The translations under genes were made by a program, and so were the position numbers. 64,000 nt of DNA from Pelomonas sp. CA6 (GTDB taxonomy: Bacteria; Pseudomonadota; Gammaproteobacteria; Burkholderiales; Burkholderiaceae_C): positions 1 through 64,000 of the forward strand of contig NZ_JAKZFD010000011.1 of NCBI RefSeq assembly GCF_022549225.1. Reading direction: 5' to 3'. Of the stretch, positions 16,728 to 24,762 are shown piece by piece (position 1 is the stretch's first letter; each line of letters opens with the position of its first letter). A model generated the notes under the pieces. It was not told the origin of the DNA. It worked only from the letters and a program-made list of their open reading frames with translations, and ran no database searches.

Positions 16728-17653
16728 GCGCGCCCGAGGTGCTGGTCGTCGGGGACTGCATGCTGGACGTCTACCTCGAAGGCGAGGTGCATCGCATTTC
16801 GCCGGAGGCGCCGGTGCCGGTGCTGCGCATGCAGCGGCGCTCGCCGCGTGCCGGTGGGGCGTCCAACGTGGCGCTCAACCTGGCCAGCCTGGGCTGCCCC
16901 TGCACGCTGGCCAGCCTGGTCGGCGCCGACGCGGCAGGCCAGTGCCTGGAGCAGCTGCTGGCGCATCCGCAGATCGAGCGCCACTGGGTGCGCTGCCCCC
17001 TGCTGCCGACGACCCAGAAGATCCGCATGGTCAGCCAGCGCCAGCAGCTGCTGCGCATCGACATCGAGGAGCGCGCGCCCGCGCCCGCCGTGGAGGCGCT
17101 GATGTCGCTGGTGCGCGATCTGCTGCCCACCCACCGCACGCTGCTGCTGTCGGACTACGGCAAGGGCGCGCTGAGCGACAGCGCGGCGCTGCTGGCGGAC
17201 GCGCGGCGCGCCGGCTGCCGCACGCTGGTGGATCCCAAGAATCCCGACCTCGGCGCCTACCGCGGCGCCTGGCTGCTCAAGCCCAATCTGGCGGAGCTGC
17301 GCGCCGCGGTCGGCGACTGGGTCGACGAGGCCCAGCTGTGCCGCAAGCTGCAGACCCTGCAGGCGGCGCTGGACCTGGAGCATCTGCTGGTCACCCGCGG
17401 CCCGCAGGGCATGTCGCTCTACTCGCGCGGCGGCCCCTGCCTGCACGTGCCGGCGCAGGCGCGCGAGGTCTACGACGTCAGCGGCGCCGGCGACACGGTG
17501 CTGGCCGCCCTCGCCTTCTTCCTGTCGCGCGGCGACAGCCTGGAGGATGCGGTGCGCGCGGCCAACCGCGCGGCCGGCATCGTTGTCGGCAAGTTCGGCA
17601 CGGCGACGCTGACGCTGGCCGAGCTGGGTGTGATGGAAGGAGCGGTGAAATGA
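16724..17653 (+). CDS. rfaE1: D-glycero-beta-D-manno-heptose 7-phosphate kinase (RfaE1/HldE N-terminal type)
   Basis: This 309-residue PfkB-family sugar kinase phosphorylates C1 of heptose 7-phosphate. It shows the first PfkB signature AGGASNVALNLASLG (about 43-57), the heptokinase-typical LVVGDCMLDVYLEG start with ISPEAPVPV, TTQKIRMVSQRQQLLRID, KPNLAEL, and the second signature DVSGAGDTVLA with catalytic Asp257. It covers only the kinase half of E. coli HldE, so kinase and adenylyltransferase are split in this genome. ATG 16724 overlaps the rfaE2 stop and its own stop overlaps the gmhA start, both as ATGA, which indicates translational coupling. Confidence 0.92.
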   Translation: MSAPEVLVVGDCMLDVYLEGEVHRISPEAPVPVLRMQRRSPRAGGASNVALNLASLGCPCTLASLVGADAAGQCLEQLLAHPQIERHWVRCPLLPTTQKIRMVSQRQQLLRIDIEERAPAPAVEALMSLVRDLLPTHRTLLLSDYGKGALSDSAALLADARRAGCRTLVDPKNPDLGAYRGAWLLKPNLAELRAAVGDWVDEAQLCRKLQTLQAALDLEHLLVTRGPQGMSLYSRGGPCLHVPAQAREVYDVSGAGDTVLAALAFFLSRGDSLEDAVRAANRAAGIVVGKFGTATLTLAELGVMEGAVK

Positions 17654-18267
17654 GCTCGCTGGCAAGGCCGGCCGAAGAGGGCCGGGTCGGGGAGTTGGCC
17701 CAATTGTTCTCACAGCAGTTGCAAGGCCACCAGGACCTGTTCAAGGGTCTGTATCGGCTGCAGATCGAGGCCAGCCTGGTGGCGCTGCAGCTGATCGCCG
17801 CGCTGCGCGCCGGGCGCAAGCTGCTGTTCTTCGGCAATGGCGGTTCGGCGGCGGACTGTCAGCACCTCGCGGCCGAGCTGAGCGGACGCTTCCGCGGCGA
17901 CCGCCAGCCACTGGCGGCGCTGGCGCTGACCACCGACACCTCGGTGCTGACCTGCGTCGCCAACGACTACGGCTACGACGAGGTCTTCGCGCGCCAGGTC
18001 GCCGCCGTCGGCCACGCGGGTGACTGCGCCATCGGGCTGTCGACCTCGGGCAAGTCGCGCAGCGTGCTGCGCGCGCTCGCGGTGGCGCGCGCGGCCGGGC
18101 TGTACACCATCGGCCTGACCGGACGCGATGGCGGCCATATGCCCAGCTTCTGCGAACAGTGCATCATCGTGGCGCACGAGGACACGGCGCGCATTCAGGA
18201 GGCCCATCTGTTCATCGGCCACACCTGGTGCGCGCAGATCGAGCTGGGCCTGGGGCTGGCGCCATGA
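17650..18267 (+). CDS. gmhA: Sedoheptulose 7-phosphate isomerase (GmhA, SIS domain)
   Basis: This 205-residue SIS-domain protein would convert sedoheptulose 7-phosphate to D-glycero-D-manno-heptose 7-phosphate, the first step of heptose precursor synthesis. Family motifs are FFGNGGSAADCQHLAAEL, GLSTSGKSRSVL, TIGLTGRDGGHM, and the C-terminal histidine-containing QEAHLFIGHTWCAQIE. ATG 17650 overlaps the kinase stop and is preceded by GGAG. With rfaE1 and rfaE2 it gives three of the four steps to ADP-D,D-heptose. The bisphosphate phosphatase is represented nearby only by a degenerate HAD protein (25859-26410). Confidence 0.93.
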   Translation: MSSLARPAEEGRVGELAQLFSQQLQGHQDLFKGLYRLQIEASLVALQLIAALRAGRKLLFFGNGGSAADCQHLAAELSGRFRGDRQPLAALALTTDTSVLTCVANDYGYDEVFARQVAAVGHAGDCAIGLSTSGKSRSVLRALAVARAAGLYTIGLTGRDGGHMPSFCEQCIIVAHEDTARIQEAHLFIGHTWCAQIELGLGLAP

Positions 18268-18280
18268 CGCGCAGGCGCGC

Positions 18281-20653
18281 ATGACGCCGCCGCCCCACGC
18301 CCCGCCGCTGCGCTCGTTCTGGATGGGCGGTTACGAAGGCGCGGACCACGTCAACAGCGCCGGCGAGGCGCTGGACATGGTCCGGGCCACCGGCCACCTG
18401 GACCGCCTGGACGAGGACTACCGCCGCGCGCGCCGCCTGGGCTTGCTGACGGTGCGCGAAAGCATCGGCTGGCGGCTCTGCGAGGGCGCCGGTGGGGCCC
18501 AGGACCTGGGGCGCGTGCGACGCATCGCGCAGGCCGCACGCGCGGCCGGCATGCAGCCGCTGTGGACGCTGATGCACTACGGCCTGCCGCCCGACCTGAC
18601 GCTGCTGGACGATGCGCTGATCCCGCGCTTCGCGCGCTTCGCCGCGCAGGTGGCGCGCACGCTGCGGCGCCTGTGCCCCGAGCCGCGCGTCTACACGCCC
18701 ATCAACGAGATCAGCTTCCTCGCCTGGGCCGCGTCGGCCAGCGAACTGATGGGGCCGGCCGGGCGTCGGCCGCCCGCCCACCCCGGCGACTCGGCCGAGG
18801 ACAGCCGCATCAGCGGCTATCTGATCAAGCGCCGCCTGGTGCGCGCCGCGCTGGCCGGCATCGCGGCGATCCGCGAGGTCGACCCCGGCGCGCGCTTCCT
18901 GCATGTGGAGCCGGTGGTGCATGTGGCGGCGCCGCCGGGACGGCCCGAGCTGGAGGCGCTCGCGCGCCAGATCCGCGACTACCAGTGGCAGACCCTGGAC
19001 CTGCTGGGAGGCCGCCTCGAACCCGAGCTGGGCGGCCATCCCGCGGCGCTGGACTGGCTGGGGCTGAACCACTATCACAGCAGCCAGTGGGAAGCGGGCA
19101 CGGAGCAGCGGCTCAGCTGGCACCGCCGCGACGCGCGCCGCCAGCCGCTGTCCGGCCTGCTGCAGGAGGTCTGGCTGCGCTACCGCCGCCCGCTGCTGCT
19201 GGCCGAGACCAGCCATGTGGGCATGGGCCGCGACGCCTGGCTGCATGAGGTGGCCGGCGAGGCGCTGCGCGCCCTCGCGCTGGGCGTGCCGCTGCAGGGC
19301 GTCTGCCTCTACCCGCTGCTGGACCGCCCGGACTGGCAGCCGCCCGGACGCTGGCACCGCAGCGGGCTGTGGCATGTGCCCGGCGGGCCGTCCGCCACCG
19401 ACCGGCCCGCCCCCCAGGCAAGGTCGCGTCTGCTGGTCGCGCCGTATGCGGCGGCGCTGCGCGAATGGCGCCACCTGCCCCAAGCGCCCGCGCCGCGCCC
19501 CAGCCGCGCGCTGGTGCTGCTGCCCACGCGCTGGGAGGCGCTGGACGCCAGCCTGCAGCAGCTGCTGCGCGCGCTGTCGCGCCATGTGGCACTGCAGCTG
19601 CTGCAGGCCCCCGTCGACGCGAGCGGCTCCAACGACGCCGCGCCACCCGCGCTGACCCGCCACACGCTGGGCGCGGCAATGGAGCTGCTGCAGCTGCACG
19701 GCCCGGCACCGAGCGGACCGCCCTGGTCCGCCCCGCCCTGCGCGGACACACTGAGGCTGCTGCGACAGGCCCTGGCGCCGCCAACGGGCGGTGGACGGCT
19801 GCTGTGGCTGATGCGCTGGTCGCTTCACGACGGCGCGCCCGGCTGGTGGCGGGGCCTGGCGGCGGAGGCGCTGGTGCTGCAGCCGGGACCGCGGCGTTGC
19901 GATTTCAGCGGCGCCTCCGGCAGCACACCCGGCCACACCCAGGCCGCCGCGCTGGCCGATGCGGCCGACCTGGTGCTGTGCGAGGCACCGCGCCAGCAGG
20001 CCGACTGGGCCGCGCGGCACCCTGGCGCGCGCCGGCTGTGCGCGGGCCTAGCCGCCCCCTGGCGTCGCGCCCCGGTGCGCGGCAGCTACGAGTGCGACGA
20101 GGTGGCGGCCCTGCTGGGGCCGCGGCTGGGGCCGCGCCTGCTGGTGCTGGCGCGCCCCGACGCGCCACCGGACCTGACGCTGATCGACGGCCTGCTGGCG
20201 CTGCGCCCGCACTGGCGCTTCGTGATCGTGGGCCAGGCCGCACCGGCCGAGCGCAGCGCGGCCCTCGCCGGGCGCTGCCTGTGGCTGGAAGAACTGGCGC
20301 CGTCGCTGCTGCCCGCCCTGCTGGCGGCCTGCGACGCCGGGCTGGTGGCGCAACGCGCCTGCGCCGCGACCGAGCATCTGTGGCCCGAATTGCTGCCATT
20401 GGCGGAAGCCACCGGGCTGCCGGTGCTGGCGACGCCGCTGGCCGAATTGCGGGCCCTGCCCGCGCGCGGCGGGCTCTACCTCGCCGACCAGGCCGTGGCG
20501 CTGGCCCTGGGCGGCGATGCGCTGCTGGAGCGGCCCCGCGCCGCCCACCCATGCCCGTCCGACCTCGCCCCGACCGAGACGCAGGCCGCCGCCCTGGCCG
20601 AGGAACTCGCGCGCCTGCTGCAGCGGAGGCAGCGAGCGCCGGTGCCGCCCTAG
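18281..20653 (+). CDS. GH1/clan GH-A-like glycosidase fused to a glycosyltransferase-like domain
   Basis: This 790-residue protein combines two modules. Residues 1 to about 390 resemble family 1 or other clan GH-A glycosidases: a TIM-barrel pattern with WTLMHYGLP, a probable acid/base Glu143 in YTPINEISF, LGLNHYHSSQWE, and a probable nucleophile Glu309 in LLLAETSHVG. Residues from about 420 form a Rossmann-like region resembling a GT-B glycosyltransferase (RLLWLMRWSLHD, RFVIVGQAAPAERSAAL, ATGLPVLATPLAEL) without an obvious complete donor motif. ATG 18281 lies 13 nt after gmhA. Its stop shares the palindrome CTAG with the convergent epimerase gene. It may trim or remodel a glycan during assembly; no signal peptide is visible, so a cytoplasmic role is likely. 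Confidence 0.75.
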   Translation: MTPPPHAPPLRSFWMGGYEGADHVNSAGEALDMVRATGHLDRLDEDYRRARRLGLLTVRESIGWRLCEGAGGAQDLGRVRRIAQAARAAGMQPLWTLMHYGLPPDLTLLDDALIPRFARFAAQVARTLRRLCPEPRVYTPINEISFLAWAASASELMGPAGRRPPAHPGDSAEDSRISGYLIKRRLVRAALAGIAAIREVDPGARFLHVEPVVHVAAPPGRPELEALARQIRDYQWQTLDLLGGRLEPELGGHPAALDWLGLNHYHSSQWEAGTEQRLSWHRRDARRQPLSGLLQEVWLRYRRPLLLAETSHVGMGRDAWLHEVAGEALRALALGVPLQGVCLYPLLDRPDWQPPGRWHRSGLWHVPGGPSATDRPAPQARSRLLVAPYAAALREWRHLPQAPAPRPSRALVLLPTRWEALDASLQQLLRALSRHVALQLLQAPVDASGSNDAAPPALTRHTLGAAMELLQLHGPAPSGPPWSAPPCADTLRLLRQALAPPTGGGRLLWLMRWSLHDGAPGWWRGLAAEALVLQPGPRRCDFSGASGSTPGHTQAAALADAADLVLCEAPRQQADWAARHPGARRLCAGLAAPWRRAPVRGSYECDEVAALLGPRLGPRLLVLARPDAPPDLTLIDGLLALRPHWRFVIVGQAAPAERSAALAGRCLWLEELAPSLLPALLAACDAGLVAQRACAATEHLWPELLPLAEATGLPVLATPLAELRALPARGGLYLADQAVALALGGDALLERPRAAHPCPSDLAPTETQAAALAEELARLLQRRQRAPVPP

Positions 20654-21660
20654 GTCGGCCCCGAGGGCGAACGCAGCGCCCCGGCCCGCGCGCGGAATTC
20701 CGCCACCGTGCGCGCCAGGCCCTCGTCCAGACCGATCTCGGGACGCCAGCCCAGCCATTGCGCGGCGCGCGCGATGTCAGGCCGGCGCCGGCGCGGGTCG
20801 TCCTGCGGCAGCGGCCGGTGGACCAGGCGCGAGCGGCTGCCGGTGATCGCCAGCACGCGCTCGGCCAGTTCGCGCATGCTGCATTCGACCGGGTTGCCCA
20901 GGTTCACCGGCCCTTCATGGCCGGACTCCATCAGCAGCCACAGCCCGCGCACCGTGTCGTCCACATAGCAGAAGCTGCGCGTCTGATGGCCATCGCCATA
21001 GAGCGTCAGGTCCTCGCCCTGCAGTGCCTGGCGGATGAAGTTGCTCACCACCCGGCCGTCGCCGGGCTGCAGCCGCGGGCCATAGGTGTTGAAGAGGCGC
21101 GCGATGCGCACCGTCGTGCCGTATTGGCGCGCATAGGCCAGCAGCATGGCCTCGGCGCAGCGCTTGCCTTCGTCGTAGCAGGCGCGCGGCCCCAGCGGGT
21201 TGACATGGCCCCAGTCCTCTTCGCGCTGCGGATGCTGCAGCGCGTCGCCATAGACCTCGCTGGTGGAGGCCTGCAGCAGGCGTGCGCCGCTGCGCTGCGC
21301 CAGCTCCAGCATCTGCCAGACACCCAGGGCGCTGGTCAGCACCGTCTGCACCGGCATGCGCTGGTACTGCGCCGGGCTCGCCGGGCAGGCCAGGTTGAAG
21401 ATGCGCTGCACGCCCTCGGCCTGCGGCGGTGGCGACGCGCAGACGTCGGCCCGCATGAAGCGGAAGCGCGGATGGCTCAGCAGAGGGGCCAGGTTTTGCG
21501 TGTGGCCGCTGCTCAGGTTGTCCAGCGCCAGCACCTCGCAGCCCTGCGCCAGCAGGCATTCACACAGATGGCTGCCGATGAAGCCGGCCCCGCCGGTGAC
21601 GAGCACCCGCTCGCCGGCGGCGATCGGGGATCGCCCCGCGGCCGTGCCGATCGGGCTCAT
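20650..21660 (-). CDS. NAD-dependent sugar epimerase/decarboxylase, UDP-glucuronate decarboxylase-like
   Basis: This 336-residue extended short-chain dehydrogenase has the Rossmann motif GGAGFIGSHL (23-32), a Ser/Thr-containing ASTSEVYGD (about 131-139), and the catalytic YDEGK (Tyr162, Lys166). The later motifs DGRVVSNFI, GDGHQTRSFCYVDD and NLGNPVE are typical of UDP-glucuronate decarboxylase (UXS), which makes UDP-xylose, though some dTDP-glucose dehydratase-like enzymes share parts. It does not look like HldD, the ADP-heptose 6-epimerase. ATG 21660 overlaps the upstream glycosyltransferase stop (ATGA), so it is the last gene of a seven-gene operon. It suggests that xylose or a related sugar enters the glycan. 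Confidence 0.85.
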   Translation of the reverse strand: MSPIGTAAGRSPIAAGERVLVTGGAGFIGSHLCECLLAQGCEVLALDNLSSGHTQNLAPLLSHPRFRFMRADVCASPPPQAEGVQRIFNLACPASPAQYQRMPVQTVLTSALGVWQMLELAQRSGARLLQASTSEVYGDALQHPQREEDWGHVNPLGPRACYDEGKRCAEAMLLAYARQYGTTVRIARLFNTYGPRLQPGDGRVVSNFIRQALQGEDLTLYGDGHQTRSFCYVDDTVRGLWLLMESGHEGPVNLGNPVECSMRELAERVLAITGSRSRLVHRPLPQDDPRRRRPDIARAAQWLGWRPEIGLDEGLARTVAEFRARAGALRSPSGPT

Positions 21661-22607
21661 GTCGTCGCCTCCCGGAACACCGCCATCCAATCGGCGACAA
21701 AGCGCTCAATCGCGAAGCGCTCGCGCGCGAGCACCTGGCCCGCCCCGCCCCACTGCGCGGCCAGCCCGGGGTCCGCCAGCAAGGCGGACATGGCCTCGGC
21801 CAGGCGCTCCGGGCGGGTGTCGATGAAGCCGTTCTCGCCGCTGCGGATCACCGTCGCCAGTTCGGTGGTCGCGAGACCGACGACGGGCAGGCCCAGCAGC
21901 ATGGCCTCGATCAGTGCCAGCCCCAGGCTGGTGTAGCGCACCGGATGGAAGAAGAAGCGATGCGCCGCCATGCGCTCGGGCAGCTGCAGCTGCCCGATCT
22001 CGCCGCAGCCGCCAGGCAGCGACTCGCTGTCCATGCCCACCAGGCTCAACGGCAGGCGCTGCTGCATCTGCAGGTACAGGTCGGCGCCCAGGCGCCGGCC
22101 ACGCCGCGCCAGGTGGTTGACCACCACCAGCCCGCTGGCCAGCTCGCCCCGCCAGCGCGGCTCGGCCAGCAGCTTCACGCCATGCTCGACCACGCGCACC
22201 GGGCAGCGGCCCGGGTTCCACATCAGCGCATTGAAGGGCGTGACGTGGACCAGCAGCGTGGCCGGGTCGTCGGCCCAGTGCAGCGTGTCGGTGGGATGCT
22301 GCTGCGGCGGATCGTGTTCCAGCACGATGCTGGGCAGGCGCTGCTGTTCCGCGCTCAGCAGCACCGGCCGGTCCTGCAGCCAGGCCTCGCGCGACTGGTA
22401 GAGCACCAGGTCGAAGCGCTGCGACTGCAGGGTCTCGATGGGGGCCTCGTGGACGTTGTCGCCCCAGGGCAGGCTGCCGCAGCGACCGCTGCGCTGCGGG
22501 CTGCGCTGCGCGTCGCGGACCAGGTGGAACTCATGCGGAACCTGGGTCAGGTTGTAGAGATAGTTGCCGTGGACGTGCCAGGTCAGGATGCGCAGGCGTC
22601 GGGCCAT
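21657..22607 (-). CDS. Glycosyltransferase (GT4-like, GT-B fold)
   Basis: This 316-residue protein begins RRLRILTWHVHGNYLYNLTQ, a start shared by short GT-B glycosyltransferases, and ends with the donor-binding region SLGLALIEAMLLGLPVVGLA followed by NGFIDTRPERLAEAM. ATG 22607 is preceded by GAGGA. The frame stays open upstream but reads as cysteine/proline-rich shadow sequence. The gene overlaps the upstream heptosyltransferase-like gene by 77 nt and the downstream epimerase by ATGA. The function within the operon is probably addition of one sugar to a heptose-containing oligosaccharide. Confidence 0.85.
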   Translation of the reverse strand: MARRLRILTWHVHGNYLYNLTQVPHEFHLVRDAQRSPQRSGRCGSLPWGDNVHEAPIETLQSQRFDLVLYQSREAWLQDRPVLLSAEQQRLPSIVLEHDPPQQHPTDTLHWADDPATLLVHVTPFNALMWNPGRCPVRVVEHGVKLLAEPRWRGELASGLVVVNHLARRGRRLGADLYLQMQQRLPLSLVGMDSESLPGGCGEIGQLQLPERMAAHRFFFHPVRYTSLGLALIEAMLLGLPVVGLATTELATVIRSGENGFIDTRPERLAEAMSALLADPGLAAQWGGAGQVLARERFAIERFVADWMAVFREATT

Positions 22608-23706
22608 GAAGAATGTCCTCGCGAACAGGGGGATGGGGAGCGGTGATGGACGGCAGGTCCAGCAAGTCCTGCAGGGTCTGCAGCACCTCGACCACGCTGA
22701 GCGCATGGGCGCAGCCATGGCCGGTGGGGCAGTCGTCGTGCGCGCAGGGGCGACATGGCGCGGGCTTGCTCAGCACGCGGTGCAGCTGTCGATTGGCGGG
22801 CGCCCAGCGCTGCGCGTCGCCGCCGCTGGACACGATCAGGCTGGGCACCGCCAGCGCCGCGGCGATGTGCGATACGCCGGTGTCGTTGCTGATCAGGCAG
22901 CGAGCACCGGCGATCAACGCCCCCAGCGGCCACAGCCCCGTCAGGCCGACCAGGTTCACGCAGCGCGTCTGCATGGCCGACGCGATCAGCGCGCCCAGCG
23001 CCTGCTCCTGCGGACTGCCGGTCAGCACCACGGTGTAGCCGGCGTCGGCCAGCGCGTCCGCCACCGCCGCGAAGCGCAGCGCCGGCCAGCGCCGCGACGC
23101 CAGCTGCGCGCCCGCATGCAGGCAGACATAGGGCTGGCCGCGCTCGCGGTCCGGCCAGATCTCCAGCAAGGCCTCGTGGTCCTGCGGCCGCAGCGGGAAT
23201 TCCAGCCGCTCGTCCGCCGTGGGCAGGCCCAGGTGGCGGCACAGCGACAGCAGCCGCTCGCTCTCGTGGCCCTGCTCGGGCCAGGGGCGGAAACGGGCCT
23301 CCTGCCCCGGCGGCACCCAGCCGCCCGGGGCATGGAAGCCGGCGCAGCGCTGCGCCCCCAGCAGCGCCACGAGGCCGTTGCTGGTCGATCCATTGCCATG
23401 CAGCTGGACCGCCAGGTCGACATGGCGAGCCTGCATCTCGGCCAGGAAACCCGGCACGCGCGCCACATCCAGCGCCTGCTCGGGCATGCCGGGCCAGCCC
23501 GGAAAGCCCAGCCATTCGTCCACCGCCGCGCAGCGGCTCAGGAACTCGCGCGCACGCGGCAGCCCCAGCAGGCTGATCCTCGCGTGAGGAAAGGCGGCGC
23601 GCAGCGCGCGCAGCGCGGGGACGGCGCAGATCATGTCGCCCAGCCCCAGCGCGCGCAGCACGACGACGCGTCGCACCGGTTCTTGCAGGTCGATCAGGGA
23701 GTTCAT
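22531..23706 (-). CDS. Glycosyltransferase family 9 (heptosyltransferase-like)
   Basis: This 391-residue GT9 protein has the N-terminal motif VVVLRALGLGDMICAVPALRALR, a mid-protein VDLAVQLHGNGSTSN, VCLHAGAQLASRRWP and the nucleotide-sugar site NDTGVSHIAAALAVPSLIV. The C-terminal extension has a cysteine cluster (CRPCAHDDCPTGHGC), often seen in GT9 proteins of exopolysaccharide loci. GT9 enzymes transfer L,D- or D,D-heptose or related sugars. ATG 23706 overlaps the upstream GT2 stop (ATGA). It is the second GT9 of the operon, consistent with a glycan holding at least two heptose-like residues. Confidence 0.9.
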   Translation of the reverse strand: MNSLIDLQEPVRRVVVLRALGLGDMICAVPALRALRAAFPHARISLLGLPRAREFLSRCAAVDEWLGFPGWPGMPEQALDVARVPGFLAEMQARHVDLAVQLHGNGSTSNGLVALLGAQRCAGFHAPGGWVPPGQEARFRPWPEQGHESERLLSLCRHLGLPTADERLEFPLRPQDHEALLEIWPDRERGQPYVCLHAGAQLASRRWPALRFAAVADALADAGYTVVLTGSPQEQALGALIASAMQTRCVNLVGLTGLWPLGALIAGARCLISNDTGVSHIAAALAVPSLIVSSGGDAQRWAPANRQLHRVLSKPAPCRPCAHDDCPTGHGCAHALSVVEVLQTLQDLLDLPSITAPHPPVREDILHGPTPAHPDLARPRQLSLQPDPGSA

Positions 23707-24710
23707 AGGAAGAGAGCCCGGAAATGGAAGGCGCCGCGCAGGCGCCAGTACACCGACAGAAAGGGGATGGCGGCGGAGGTCGCCAGCATCTCCAGCACAT
23801 GCGCGGGATCGCGCGCGGTGTGCTGCAGGCGGGTGAGCGCGAAGCCCAGCACCAGCCCCAGCAGAGCGCCCAGGGCCACCAGCGCCGCGTCGCGGCGGCC
23901 CGTCAGCGCCAGCAGCGGCGTGGCCACGGCCAGCAGCACGGTGAGGTAGTAGTTCCAGGGCGGCCGCCGGCGCACGCGCTCGCGGTACTGGCGCGGATGC
24001 TTGCGATACAGCAGCGCATCGAAGAAGACGTTGCGCTGCTGGCGCAGCGACACGCCCCAGGGCTCGGGCCGCACTGGATGCCAGACCAACGCGGCCGGGC
24101 AGCGTCCGACCCGCCCCAGCGCTTCCAGGCGGAACTGCAAGTCGGCGTCCTCGCGCCAGGCGCGCCGGAAGCGCTCGTCGAAGCCCTCGATGCATTCCAG
24201 CGCCTCGCGGCGCACGAAGGCGTTGGCAGTGACGAACTCGGCGCGCTCCAGGCCGCGCGTCATCAGCTCATGGTCGGTGGGGCGCTGGTCGCCGCTGACC
24301 GAGCGCGGCACGCGCACCTGCCCGGCCAGCGCCACCCAGCCGCCGCGCATCGCCACCACGCCTTGCAGCAGCCAGTCGTGGTCGGCCAGCGTGTCGTCGT
24401 CCGTGAACGCGATCAGGGCCGCGCGCGCCGCGCGCCAGCCGCCGTTGCGCGCCGCGGCCGGCCCGGCGCCGGGCTGCGGCGAACGCAGACAGCGAATCCG
24501 CGGCGCCCCGGCATCCTCGGCCAGTTGCGCGCACAGCTGCGCCACCTCCTCCTGGTGTCCGTCGTCGACGACGATGATCTCGTAGCGGCTGGCATGCAGG
24601 CTTTGCCGCACCAGCGACTGCAGGCAGCGTTCCAGCAGCCGCGGGCGGGCGCGGGTGGGGATCACGACCGAGATCAACAGGGTTGGGGTGGGGTCGAGGT
24701 CGAGGGACAT
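23703..24710 (-). CDS. Glycosyltransferase family 2 with C-terminal membrane helices
   Basis: This 335-residue GT-A enzyme has ISVVIPTRARPRLLERCLQSL, IIVVDDGHQEEV, PAAARNGGWRAARAALIAFTDDD and the acceptor-side motif WREDADLQFR. The metal-binding DDD and the ED pair of inverting GT2 enzymes are both present. Three hydrophobic segments near residues 245-320 suggest attachment at the inner membrane. It lies 52 nt after an upstream GT9 gene and overlaps the next GT9 gene by ATGA. It probably acts on a lipid-linked intermediate at the cytoplasmic face. Confidence 0.9.
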   Translation of the reverse strand: MSLDLDPTPTLLISVVIPTRARPRLLERCLQSLVRQSLHASRYEIIVVDDGHQEEVAQLCAQLAEDAGAPRIRCLRSPQPGAGPAAARNGGWRAARAALIAFTDDDTLADHDWLLQGVVAMRGGWVALAGQVRVPRSVSGDQRPTDHELMTRGLERAEFVTANAFVRREALECIEGFDERFRRAWREDADLQFRLEALGRVGRCPAALVWHPVRPEPWGVSLRQQRNVFFDALLYRKHPRQYRERVRRRPPWNYYLTVLLAVATPLLALTGRRDAALVALGALLGLVLGFALTRLQHTARDPAHVLEMLATSAAIPFLSVYWRLRGAFHFRALFL

Positions 24711-24762
24711 GGGGAAGGGTTGTGCTAGGAGTGCCGGCCAAGGTAGGCCTTGAACAAGGGGC

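Noticed and set aside
20650-21660. Assignment of the epimerase gene as HldD (ADP-heptose 6-epimerase)
   Set aside because: RVVSNFI, GDGHQTRSF and the YDEGK spacing point to UDP-glucuronate decarboxylase-like enzymes, although HldD would have completed the heptose pathway.
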